Assembly (NCBI GenBank): GCA_023014485.1 | Contig: JAJOZX010000877.1 | Coordinates: 713,001 to 777,000, forward strand | DNA length: 64,000 nucleotides | Source: Bathynomus jamesi | Taxonomy: Eukaryota; Arthropoda; Malacostraca; Isopoda; Cirolanidae | Direction: 5' to 3' | Shown: piece after piece, positions 45,896-56,678 of the stretch | Layout: each line of letters starts with the position of its first letter | Numbering within the stretch: position 1 is the first letter of the stretch | The notes under the pieces: model-generated | Told to the model about the DNA's origin: nothing | What the model saw: the letters and a program-made list of their open reading frames with translations, nothing else | Database searches by the model: none | Program-made: the position numbers and the translations under genes

Positions 45896-46218
45896 AGAGA
45901 GCGGCGGGGCGGCTGAAGACCTCATATGCGTCTGACAGCTGTCGGACGAACACCTCCTGCTGCTCTCTCTTTCTCTCTCTCTTAGGTTAGGTATGCCCCT
46001 TTGGGGGGATGAGGCCGTCCCACTTCCTCCCCCAAAGAGGTTCCCCCAGGTTAGGTATGCCCTTTTGGGGTGAGGCCGTCCCTACTTCTCCCCTAAAGAG
46101 GTCTTGCAACAAAAAGGGGGGTGGGGGTGCCTTGCAACAAAGGGGGGTGGAGTGGCACTCTTGTAGCATTATGCAATTGCTCTGCACTCCGGCATTTTGT
46201 GGTCATACTAGTTACGAA

Positions 46219-46246
46219 CACCTGCAATTTGCATCTGGTCTTGTGT

Positions 46247-46289
<43 letters not shown>

Positions 46290-47284
46290 GAGCGGGGTGA
46301 AAATGATAATTTACAATGGCACACTGATATTTTATTGTAGTGTTTGCTGAAAAAAACGAATATCATGATACAAATTGTGCCAGGTTTTCTAATCATCCCA
46401 CTTTTGTACGAATGCAATTTAACAAACAGGAAATAGAGTTCTCATCTAGCATTCATCCGTCAACATTACATCATATGAATAACACCCATTAATGTCATTA
46501 TGAAACCAAAATTATTAATTTTTATAACTTTAATATATTATTTCGCGTCATTCCCAGATTTAAGTATTCCTTTCAAGGTCGTACTGTATACTGTGTTCGC
46601 ATCGTGTCTTCTTCCTCCCCATTAGGGTGGTTCAAAAAAAAAAAATTTGAAATTTATAGGTGATGGTATTTTTCCCAATTCCCAAGTCAATGGAAATTCT
46701 TTGATACCATTTTTGTCAAAATCAAAATTTGTTTAGGGGTTCCTCATTGAGGTTGAATTTCTTGGACTTCAGGAAACTTCAGTTTTTCTTCAATTTAGAG
46801 CAATTTAGGGAAATTTACTGATTCGCAATAATGGTAGCACTGCAATTTATTAATATAACATTCATTTGTTCCCAAATTTAATTGTATAATTTAATTTATA
46901 ATAATAAGGCACTTATTTCTTGATTTGTATATCATTTAATAAACATTTGAATCATGGCGGTGTCGCATGCTTTCTTCTGTATTCCATTATTCTTGTTTTT
47001 TATATTTTGTGGGCGACATCAAGGTCATTTTCTATAACAAAACGTAACTAAAAACATTGTTCTTTATTGTACAGATGACGATTATATGCATATTTCATAT
47101 AATTGAATGTAGGGCCATGTCAAACCCACTACAGTTCAAGACGTATTTTTTTCAGTCAGTGATTTCTTAAATTCTGTATAGTCTGACTTGTGTAAGGTTG
47201 TTACCTCAGTTACAATTAATTTTCTGTTGCAGATTGATTTTGTTTGTTGAAATATTCTAGTAATGGTATAAGAGTGAATGCGAA
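46219..47284. other. Right flank of B and 5' region of the next gene
   Basis: (TA)n at 46248-46287. At 46622 the sequence TTAGGGTGGTTCAAAAA looks like the end of a DNA transposon; the right end of the second family copy at 59303-59311 is CCGCCCTAA, i.e. TTAGGGCGG inverted. No gene seen before 47285. Confidence 0.45.
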
Positions 47285-49265
47285 ATGAAGCAGAACAAAA
47301 AGGACAAGGTTTGGCCTTCAGTTCCTGTACTAAGATACTCGACGGAATGTTTCCTGGTAGGACAGCCGACACACTCTATCTGCGGCTCAAAATTGCCAAC
47401 TGCCCGAGAAGTTCTTAGTTATTTCTTTTACGTTAACGAAAAGTGCTGTAATAGGCGAGAAGCGGTCAAAATAACTGTTGCCAATGTTCTTACATTCTGG
47501 GCGATGGCTAGAATTAAGACAATGTGGGCAAGCAACTGCATCAAGAAGCTGGAAGCTTTGTGGAGTGAATGGAATGCACTAAACAGAAACAGGAAAAGGG
47601 AATCTGACCCGGAAGAAAAGAGAAAGCTGTTTACAGACAAACTTGATCGACTTTGGGACATCGGAGCAGATGATGCGATCGAAGAAATCAAATGCAACAA
47701 ATTCCTAAATGCATACGATAAAGACGAAGATATCAGGTTTTATTTTGCTGAACGTTCAGAAAGACTTGGTACAATGTCTGGGAATGACAAAGTGTTTAGC
47801 ATAAAGAGAAAACAACAAGCAGAAAGGTTCAGACGAGAAGAAAATAAGATAGCCCGACACGCCAAAGATACGAGCTTTCATTCTTTAGCTTCCACTTCAA
47901 AGGAACAGCATTATGCTGAAACCTTCTCAGAGAACTCGGATGACTCTGAGAGTAATGATAATTCTGAAGGGATCAATGGTTCGGATAGTCAATTCGTTGC
48001 ACCCACAAAACGATGTATTGAAGAAACAGTTTCTATCAATCTGCCTCGTAAGCTTCTGAGATGTACTCCCATTATTGAGATGGCCGATCGATTCCGCATG
48101 TCCAACAATCAGGTTTGTTTACCGGTTGATCTACTTTCGTATAATATATATATATATATATATATATATCAGTACAATTAATTTACATGAGTTGGCTTTG
48201 TTTGTACAATTACTTCTTTTAAAAATGTTGTGTATCTTATTTTTATTAGGTTGCTGGAATTGTCAGTGCAGCCGCGCGATCAGCATTTCTACCGGTGGAT
48301 CTTGATCAATTTAACATCTCCAAGGCAACTACAGTGAGACAGAGAGCATTACAGTACATCGACGTGAAGTGGCACAAGATGTTAAGAGTAAATTTGTCCC
48401 TCCAAAATATGTTGTAGTACACTGGGATGGAAAGATCTACAGATCTACAGAAGCTAAGGCTAACAAAGACCCTAAGATCCACTCTAAGGTTAGCCCGAGA
48501 GAAATAAGAAAGTAAGGGGTTAAAAGAAGAGAATATGGGGTTAAGTAAGTAGGAAAACTTATCACTCGTGGGTTAAAATTCAATCAGAAAAAGAGAAAGA
48601 GGGACACCATCATCATCCGTTGGCCACTGCCGACAAGTCGGGAAAATAGTCGAAGAGAATACCTTTAGCTGTTGCAGACCGGTCCTCCACTCCATAGGGA
48701 GGTAGAGGATGCAGCCCGCTCCGCCGGAAAGAGGTGGAAGATGAAAAGAAGCAAAAAAAGAACGCATTACAAACCATGCAACACATTCTTGACTCAAACA
48801 CTATCATACTATGCAAACTACAGACATGCAATGAAGTGTTACAGACATGCAAATAAGGAGAAAAAAAATATAAAGAATAACAAACAGTAGGTTAGTTTAC
48901 GCTACGAGCTACATCTAATTTCGTGTTAGGCTAATTTTTTTTTTTTTGCTGGCATATCACACGCTGGCATGCCACAAGCTGGCATTAGACGTCAACAGAC
49001 TTATCCCCGATCACCACCCACAGAGCTCCTGTTACTAATTGTTTTATTATTATATTAAACAACGCTAATATATTTAAAATGCCTATCTAAATGGTTCTTA
49101 AACACATTAACGCTGGTAGAGTTCATGACTGACGCGGGAAGATTATTCAATTTATCAATTACTTTAAACGTAAAGAAGTTTTTAGCGATATTAGTAATGA
49201 AACGTCTGCCACGCAACTTAAATCCATTATTACGAGTATTGCTATTATCGAAAGTGAAGAGTTTA

Positions 49266-51790
49266 TCAAAATTTACGTGAATGCAAGTCTAACTCTTTAA
49301 TCCTATCTTCATCAGGCTTCTTGTGCAATGACGGAATTAGTTTCGTGGCGCGACGCTGAACCCTTTCTAACCTATCAATATCCTCACGCAAATACGGGCA
49401 CCAATACTGAACGGTATATTCTAAATGAGGCCTGACTAGGGACTTGTAAAGGGGCAATATAATATCCTTCGATTTAAATTCGAAATTACGCGCTATGAAG
49501 CCTAACATCCTATTAACTTTTGCGCAAGACTCCATGCGCTGGTTCCTAACTTTTAAATCCTTAGATTCGTGTACGCCTAAATTTACTTCCTCGTCAACGC
49601 TTGCTAACTCTCTATCATCCATCGTGTACGTGTAATTATTGTTACGAGAATCTATATGCAAAACTTTACATTTGTCTACGTTAAATTACATCTGCCACTT
49701 ATCCGTCCACTACATAATCCTAGTTACATCGTCTTGGAGCCTATTTCTATCGTCCTCGTTAACAACCTTACCGACTATTTTAGTATCGTCCGCGAATTTT
49801 GAAACGTTACTAGTCAATCCTACATCTATGTCGTTAATGTAAATTACGAATAGCAATGGGCCTAACACTGAACCCTGTGGGACACCGCTACCTACATCTA
49901 ACCACCCCGATTCACTACCATTAACAACGACCCTCTGTCTCCTAGCACGAAGTCATTCCTCTAACCAGTTAGCTACCTGACCGCGTATAACGTGCGCTTT
50001 GACCTTCGCAATTAATCTTCTATGCGGAACTCTATCGAACGCCTTTTTAAAATCTAAATAAATAACGTCAGCCGCTCTATGCCTATCGCAATCGCGCATA
50101 ATTTCGTTATAAAATTCTAACAAATTAGTTAAACAAGATCTATGGCGTCGAAAACCATGCTGACTACTATTAATCAAATCTCGACTTTCTAAGTGATCGA
50201 TGATACGATCCCTAACTACAGATTCCAAAAGTTTACCGACAATTGACGTTAAGCTAATGGGCCTATAATTACTAGCTACTGTGCGGTCGCCTTTTTTAAA
50301 AATGGGCGTGACGTTAGCTAATTTGAAGTCTTCAGGAATAACCCCCGTTTCCAGTGACTGATTAAAAATCTTCGTTAAGGGGCCTACGATAACTTCTTTC
50401 AAATCTTTCAGATGTCTATGATACAACTCGTCAGGGCCTGGAGCCTTGCTAACTTTTAGCTTATCGATATAATGCGCAATCTCACCCTCGTAAAGACTTA
50501 TTTCAGCCAAAGTAGTCTCGCTACTAAATGGAACGATATCGTCCACATCGGGGACATTATTGACGTCTTCTACAGTAAAAACTGTCTCAAAAAAATTATT
50601 AAAAATACCCGCCATCGCCTGAGCGTCGGAAGCCAAAGCGCCATTAGCGTCCACGAGAGGGCCTATATTATCTTTTATCGGCTTACGATTATTCACATAA
50701 TCGAAAAACTTTTTTGGATTATGTTTACTATCCGCAGCTATAAGTATCTCTAAATTTCGCTTAGCATTCCTAACTGATCTTTTAACCTGACGTCTAAGCT
50801 CGATATATCTATTAACGTTAGCTACCATGCCATTGCGCTTATTAAGTCTATACGCTTTGTTACGCTCGTTTATGAACTCGCCTATTTCTCTAGTCCTCCA
50901 CTTGGGCCTACCATGATTTCGAGCGCGCTTGGGCCTACGGGGAATAAATTCACTTTCAATATTCAAGAAACTATCTTTAAACGCCTCCCAATGCAAATTT
51001 GCGTCATTACCCATAAATAAATTATCCCAGTCCACTACTCTCTTCCTGTCCGCAAAACTATCAAAATTGGCACTACGAAAATCAGGGACTGTATTACGTT
51101 ACTGTCCTTAGTATTTCTATCAATAGCTTAAACCTAAGAATTTGATGATCACTACATCCTAAACTCTCGCCTACTTCTAAACCTTCGACTATATTTTCGC
51201 CGTTCGTCATCACCACGTCTAAAATATTGTCACCGCGCGTAGGTTCGGTAACCATCTGTTGTAAAATGTTATCTTCCATGAACTCAATCAATCTCAAACC
51301 CTCCTCATTACCAGTAAAAGTCTCGTAATTAACATTAGGGTAGTTAAACTCTCCGACAATTATACTATTCCGATTATTAACAAAGTTACCAAGAAGCGAG
51401 TAAAATCTAGTATCGGTATCGAGGGGTTGAACGGGAGGTCTATAAACAACAAAATTAAAACTAATACTACACGCCCTAAATTCAACGCATATCGCATTAA
51501 TTGCTGCCAGAAAATCTATCAACCTCTATAGCCCTAAGGGAATTACGAATGTACAGCAAAACTATGTAACCTATCATTCGTAAAGAATATAAAATCCGCT
51601 ATATCAATTTCCCCAAGAAGTCCAGAGTCACGGTATTTAACCACGTTTCAGTGATAGCAGCTATATCGTAGTTGTCGGAATAAATTATCGCCTTAAATTC
51701 GTTTAATTTATTTCTAATACTACGCGCGTTACAATAAAAGACTTTCAAGTTATTTTTTACCACAGGTCGGCGTTTTAAACTATTTTTCAC
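49266..51790 (-). pseudogene. LINE ORF2: endonuclease and reverse transcriptase
   Basis: 51790-51599 begins the AP-like endonuclease (VFYCNARSIRNKLNEFKAII; IAAITETWLN). 51522-51094 has NFVVYRPPVQPLD, NSIIVGEFNYPNVNYETF (GDFN motif) and SLGCSDHQILRFKL (the SDH active-site motif). 51035-49953 carries the reverse transcriptase: SNYRPISLTSIVGKLLES, SSQHGFRRHRSCLTNLLEF, motif A VIYLDFKKAFDRVPHRRL; motif B and motif C (KFADDTKI counterpart, 49800-49770) follow in a broken segment; 49661-49266 holds FKSKDIILPLYKSLVRPHLE and RLERVQRRATKLIPSL. Frameshifts near 51550, 51080, 49950 and 49690. Acts in target-primed insertion. Confidence 0.85.
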
Positions 51791-51822
51791 GTCGGGCCCG
51801 CGTTTCCCGGACCCACAACATT

Positions 51823-52851
51823 TTAAGAAGGCTTCGACCTATACAGCTTTCGAACGTTTTCGTCAATTAAAATACCTAGCCTAGCATTACCCATTTCATT
51901 AAAATGCACCCCATATTTTATAAAAAGGCTAGGATCACTGAATTCTGACCACAGCTTTACGAAGGGTACATTTTCCTCAGCACAAATCTTTTCTAATTTA
52001 GTATAAAAAAATAATGTTTTTGACGTGATCCTAAGACCCAAACTGTGCCTAGGGGTAATACCTAGAACTAAACACCTATCTGACCTCACCTTCAGGGACC
52101 TAATTAACTTCCTATATCTCTCCAAAAGGTCAGGCACACTCGTATCGGGCCTATACGAGTCGTTGCCCCATACCATCGTCACCAACAACGAGTGACGGGA
52201 GGCAACATCAACCCTATCCACTTCGTCTCTAATTCTGTCAACCCTGGCCCCTGGGAGATAGACCCTCCTCCTCTTGGTTGGATGCTGTTCAACGAACTCT
52301 GTATCCATATGGCGCATAAAGAGTCGCCAATTAAAATAGTTTCCCCCTCGTTCACGTCCTTATCCAAGTGGGCGAAAGCGTTTGAAACCTCGATAGGGGG
52401 GATTCCTATCACCTAACGTACGCGGCCTAACTCCACCCTTAACCTCTCTAAATCCCTCCCCATCTACTAATCTCGGACCAACCTTAACCCCTCCCTCAAC
52501 TCTATCCAACCTTCCCGATAAGCTACCTAAACTAGAAACTAGGTTGCGCACCTCACCCTTCAAATTACTAACGTCTTCAACGTTAGTATTGGTTCGGCTT
52601 TCTTCAACTGTAGCCCTACCCCTGCCCTCATAAAGCGTTGCAATTCTTTCCATTACCTCACGTACACTACGTTCTATGTCAACTATTTCCTCCCTTAAAG
52701 CGCAAAAGAAAGAAACCGATCTGTCGGTAATCGCCATAGGATCGCCGTTATAATCCTTAAAATCCGTATACCACCGATTACCCCTACACCTAACACACGA
52801 CGCTTTCTGCGACGGCATCGCGCAAGTTAAATCAGTTTGTAACTGACACAA
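51823..52851 (-). pseudogene. LINE ORF1 with SGNH esterase domain
   Basis: 52851-52360 starts with a Cys-containing segment (ASCVRCRGNRWYTDFKDYNG) and helical, coiled-coil-like VSNLKGEVRNLVSSLGSLSG. The other frame (52412 on) has EGETILIGDSLC, the block I GDS with the nucleophile Ser; 52317-51823 has LLVTMVWGNDSYRP (block III GxND) and FIKYGVHFNEMGNARLG (block V His). These are the marks of SGNH/GDSL esterases, known in ORF1 of some CR1/L2 LINEs, where the exact role is unclear. Frameshifts near 52390 and 52290. Confidence 0.8.
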
Positions 52852-54056
52852 GTTTAAGTTAAATTAAGCCGGCACGCTATGAAAACTTCTAAATCGCTAA
52901 AAACCACTTATATTCAATTACTTAACTATAACAATGTGAATATAAACGCAAGTATATAAAATTCAGAACTTTCTAAAATTAAAGTTATTGGCAATATCCA
53001 AAAGTAGAAGCAATATCAGAGAGCTCAGGAAATGCGTCCGTTCAGCACAGAGTCTGGCTGACGAATGAGTACAGAGTTATACAATGCTTATGTTTCTAGA
53101 CGCTGCATTTTAAAATTTTGAATGTTTTACCAATCCGTAATCATTATTACCTAATGTTTTTTTAATACAAGATTCCTTTGGGATACAGGAGCACAAACAA
53201 GCCAACCTTATCTCAGGCAGTCTAGACCATGTAAATGGAAAACTTCTTTCAATAAATAGACTTCAGGATGGGACTGGCAAATCGCAGACACGTGCATCTA
53301 TGGATGCTCTAGAAGACTGGAATATAGAGGAACGTGTCTTTGGACTTTGCTACGACACAACTGCTAGTAACACAGGAAGAATTCAGGGAGCAGTAGTCAG
53401 GCTTCAAAGCATGTTGAGAAGAAGGCTACTCCATCTAGAATGTCGCCATCATGTTTTAGAATTGGTAGCAGGGTCAGTATCGGCAAAACTATTTGGAAAA
53501 GCAAGTGGTCCATCTGAACCAAGATTTCTCTATTTACAGGACAGGTAAGATATCTTGCTACGTTATGTTTTAGAAAACACTGAATATGAAACACTATGAA
53601 AAAATTATAATTTAAACCACAGATAGTTTAATACAAAAAATATGTACTTATCATGCTTGAACAAAGATAATTTATACGGCAAATATGAAGCATTATATTT
53701 TGTGTGCAGATGGCTAGATATAGATCTAGCAACCTTCAAGATACTTCCTATCAACGACACGTGGTTAAAACAGATGCGGAATCAGGTAATCTGCAAATCT
53801 TCCAACGTTCGTCCAGAAGAAAGAGTGAAGTCACTTTATCTGTGACGACTATCGCGAGGTGGCAGAACTAACACTCACTGTGCTCGGAGCTCGTGAGCCT
53901 CACGAAGTGAAGTTCCGTCGTCCAGGTGCATATCATCACGCTCGTTGGATGGCCAAGGATTGTAAAAACATGTAGAATAGTATAAATAATAAATATATAA
54001 ATTCTCTGACAAATATTACAACGTATTAGAAAAATTATAGACAAATATAGTATATA

Positions 54057-54681
54057 CAGCGTGTCCCAAAGAAATGTATACCCACTTTGTTCGATAATAC
54101 CAGCTATGAGGATAATAAATATATAACTTTTTATATGTTTTTTAATAAAGAATTTTCTCCTGAATCTAAATATGTAATTATTTTTATTAAAAATTGAAGA
54201 ACAAAAAAGTTACAGGTGTTTAAATTCTAATTATTATTTTCGAGACTTCATGTGCGATATTTTCTAATATTTTAACCGACTGTTTTGAGATACTTATGTT
54301 TAGTGTTGATATTGACGCATAAATGTTGTAATTATTATTAATTCAAAAAATTTACAAATTCCATGGTTAAATGACACTTTATCTAAGATGTTCGACGTCT
54401 TCCAGAACGTTGTTTTTGTAAGTTTTGCACAGTGCCGTCGGTTTCAAACTTATCTCGTATACGTGCAAAAATATTAGAAAATATCGCACATGAAATCTCG
54501 AAAATAATAATTATAATTTAAACATCTGTAACGTTTTTGTTTTTCAATTTTTAATAAAAATAATTACATATTTAGATTCAGGAGAAAATTCTTTATTAAA
54601 AACATAAAAAGTAATATATTTATTATCCTCATAGCTGGTATTATCGAACAAAGTGGGTATACATTTCTTTGGGACACGCTG
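54057..54681. mobile_element. 625-bp MITE with ~220-bp inverted ends
   Basis: Ends CAGCGTGTCCCAAAGAAATG and the exact inverse, TA at both sides, inverted arms of about 220 bp (GGAGAAAATTCTTTATTAAA etc.). The centre (54480-54370, minus) still encodes RIRDKFETDGTVQNLQKQRS, a helix-turn-helix remnant close to that of the mariner at 10026-10929. It sits in an intron of the transposase-like gene. Confidence 0.85.
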
Positions 54682-55534
54682 TAGATATTTTAAATCATTG
54701 AATTTGCCTATTATTAAAACATTGGCATAGAATCTAATAAAAAAAATGAATGAATTTATTCATTTTAGGTGATTTACAACACGAAGATGTACCTGTTTCG
54801 GGAACAGCTGGGTTACAATGAACACACTTTACTGACGTTGCAAAGAATGACAGTTTACCGCCGTACTGTACGTCCGAGCCTGGCTCTCAGCGCCAGTTGC
54901 TGCTGATGCACCTGTCAACGACCTCTGCCTCTACCGAGATCTGATCAGCTACAAGATGGTGGACAAGGAAGTAGCTGAGAGTGCTCTAGGTGTTCTCCGA
55001 CAGCACACTTCTTACATGAGGCCAGAAAAGGTAGTGTTTGCTCTTTGCAGCGATTGTGTGACCAGCAAACAGAAACAAGTTACGGCACAAAAGCTGGCCT
55101 CACTACCAGTGTCGGAAGAAAATGAAGAAAGCCTAGTCCTCCTACAATGACACACAGCTGATAAACATACTAGACGAAAGATCGTGGTTTGTTTTCCAGC
55201 TCTTTAATGCTACTTCAACCGCGTGGATAAGCAAACTGGTAGAGGAATGGATTGATGATCAGGACTTCAATACTTTTCATTAAAGTCACCAATGATGTGG
55301 CCGAGCGAGGCATTGCCATGATCCAGGACTTCGCAAAAACGATAACCAAAAACGAAGAACAATGGCAATGGCTTCTACAAGCAGTTGAAAAGTATCGAAA
55401 CACCATACCCAACTTCAATAAATCCACATTGAACATTCTACGTTAGACACACCATGCAGAACTAAAGAAATAGATCATAATTAGTAAAAAAATGTGATTC
55501 AAATAAATGTCTGGTAACACTGATTCATTTGCAT

Positions 55535-55829
55535 GGTTTGTAAGCGTTCTTATTTTACTTCTTTTCATCTTTCACCCCTCTCCTATTTTCTCCGACTATT
55601 TTTCTGACTTGTCGGCAGTGGCCGGCGGATGATGATGGTGAGTCTTTTTTCTCTTTTTCTGAATGAATGTTAACCCACGAGTGATGGGTGTTCCTCCTTA
55701 CTTAACCCCTTATTCTCTTCTCTTCTCTTAACCCTCTACTCTTTTCTTTCTCTCGGGCTAACCTTAGAGTGGATCTTAGAGTCTTTGTTAGCCTTTGCTT
55801 CTGTAGATCTGTAGATCTACGCTTTCAAG
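55535..55829 (+). mobile_element. 3' stub of CR1-like LINE
   Basis: TGCATGGTTTGTAAGCGTTC through CTCGGGCTAACCTTAGAGTG to GTAGATCTGTAGATCTAC: the last ~290 bases of the same LINE family as 48434-52990, plus orientation, inserted seven bases before the start of the next gene. Confidence 0.85.
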
Positions 55830-55991
55830 TTCCCCATGTCATTCAGTAAGAAAAAAATTTGTGAGCCCAAGGCGTTCTAAGCAACATTGTATACAGGGTG
55901 TACATAAAGTCAGGATCTATTTTTGTGAAGCACTTGGAAATTATATGGAATTCAATCATAAAATGATAAAGTGGTAACATTTATTAAATAA

Positions 55992-56333
55992 TTAAGAGTA
56001 GGATTCGACGTGACGCCCATCCCTGCACAGCTCAAATCGTTCCACAGCATTTCTAAACACATTCTGGAGCATTTGCGGGGTTATGTTATCTGCAGCAGTT
56101 CGTATACGTGTACGTAAGTTTTCAAGACTCGTAATCTTCGTCTGATAGACGTGCGATTTGATAAAGCCCCATGCAAAGAAATCTAAAGGGGTTAAATCTG
56201 GTGATCTCGCTGGCCAAGGTCTGTTGCTTCCGCGTCCGATCCAGCGATTTGGAAAACGTCCATTTAGATAATCCTGAACAATTTTGGCATAGTGACAAGG
56301 AGCACCATCATGTTGATAGACGACGGGGATAGG
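55992..56333 (-). pseudogene. Transposase C-terminal half, left copy
   Basis: Encodes VVYQHDGAPCHYAKIVQDYL, NRPWPARSPDLTPLDFFAWG and ESLENLRTRIRTAADNITPQ-like C-terminus (TSLENLRTRIRTAADNITP), ending at 55992. Between the Asp of HDGAP and the Asp of TPLDFF I count 41 residues (DD41D, a known branch of the Tc1/mariner superfamily). The N-terminal half and the first catalytic Asp are absent. Confidence 0.85.
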
Positions 56334-56339
56334 ATTGTT

Positions 56340-56678
56340 AGTACCGTCGTCTATCAACATGATGGTGCTCCTTGTCACTATGCCAAAATTGTTCAGGATT
56401 ATCTAAATGGACGTTTTCCAAATCGCTGGATCGGACGCGGAAGCAACAGACCTTGGCCAGCGAGATCACCAGATTTAACCCCTTTAGATTTCTTTGCATG
56501 GGGCTTTATCAAATCGCACGTCTATCAGACGAAGATTACGAGTCTTGAAAACTTACGTACACGTATACGAACTGCTGCAGATAACATAACCCCGCAAATG
56601 CTCCAGAATGTGTTTAGAAATGCTGTGGAACGATTTGAGCTGTGCAGGGATGGGCGTCACGTCGAATCCTACTCTTAA
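56340..56678 (+). pseudogene. Transposase C-terminal half, right copy
   Basis: Mirror image of 55992-56333 and the same protein, to the stop at 56678. The apparent ATG frame running through the palindrome centre is not a real start. Confidence 0.85.

Larger units (their letters stand above)
28343..46212. mobile_element. Element B: 17.9-kb Maverick/Polinton
   Basis: Bounded by a perfect 6-bp duplication TACGAA (28337-28342 and 46213-46218). The ends are inverted: AGTAGTATGACCGCAAAAT on the left, ATTTTGTGGTCATACTAGT on the right. Polintons are giant self-replicating, virus-like transposons with a protein-primed polymerase, a retroviral-type integrase, a packaging ATPase, a protease and capsid proteins, and make 6-bp duplications. 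All of these are found here. Size is within the family's usual 15-20 kb. The polymerase lacks its catalytic domain and most other genes have frameshifts, so this copy is defective. The ~3.1-kb inverted arms, with genes in them, are longer than the few hundred bases I would expect. Confidence 0.92.
43145..46212 (-). repeat. Right inverted arm of element B
   Basis: Inverted copy of 28343-31490. The inner border is near AATTCAAATACTCTACGG; here the left arm continues into the start of gene A while the right arm turns into unrelated sequence. Confidence 0.93.
48434..52990 (-). mobile_element. CR1-like LINE with two ORFs, ~4.5 kb
   Basis: Inserted into exon 2 of the transposase-like gene. It runs on the minus strand from about 52990 to 48434, and ends in GTAGATCTGTAGATCT, a short repeat like those at CR1 3' ends. 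The 3' UTR (49265-48434) contains CGCATTACAAACCATGCAAC and ACTCTAAGGTTAGCCCGAGA, also found at 55535-55829 and 61970-62540. It appears nearly full length but has several frameshifts. Confidence 0.85.
47285..55446 (+). pseudogene. Multi-exon transposase-like gene, family copy 1
   Basis: Exon 1 (47285-48112, MKQNKKDKVWPSVPVLRYST) has a charged helical region (TFWAMARIKTMWASNCIKKL), an acidic linker (ENSDDSESNDNSEG) and MADRFRMSNNQ, donor CAG|GTTTGT. Exon 2 starts 48250 (VAGIVSAAARSAFLPVDLDQ) and, after a frameshift, reaches KYVVVHWDGKIY, where a LINE is inserted. Later exons: 53171-53544 (VFGLCYDTTASNTGRIQGAV; LECRHHVLELV), 53710-53785, a part near 53845-53960 (GAYHHARWMAKD), and from 54770 to VTNDVAERGIAMIQDFAKTI at 55300. 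HWDG, CYDTT and VAER could be the three acidic sites of an RNase H-like transposase (inference). The family is widespread but unnamed to my knowledge. Frameshifts and stops make it dead. Confidence 0.7.

Noticed and set aside
28343..46212. Element B as an active virus or transposon
   Set aside because: The polymerase lacks its palm, the integrase its Glu, and the ATPase, capsid and penton-like genes are frameshifted.
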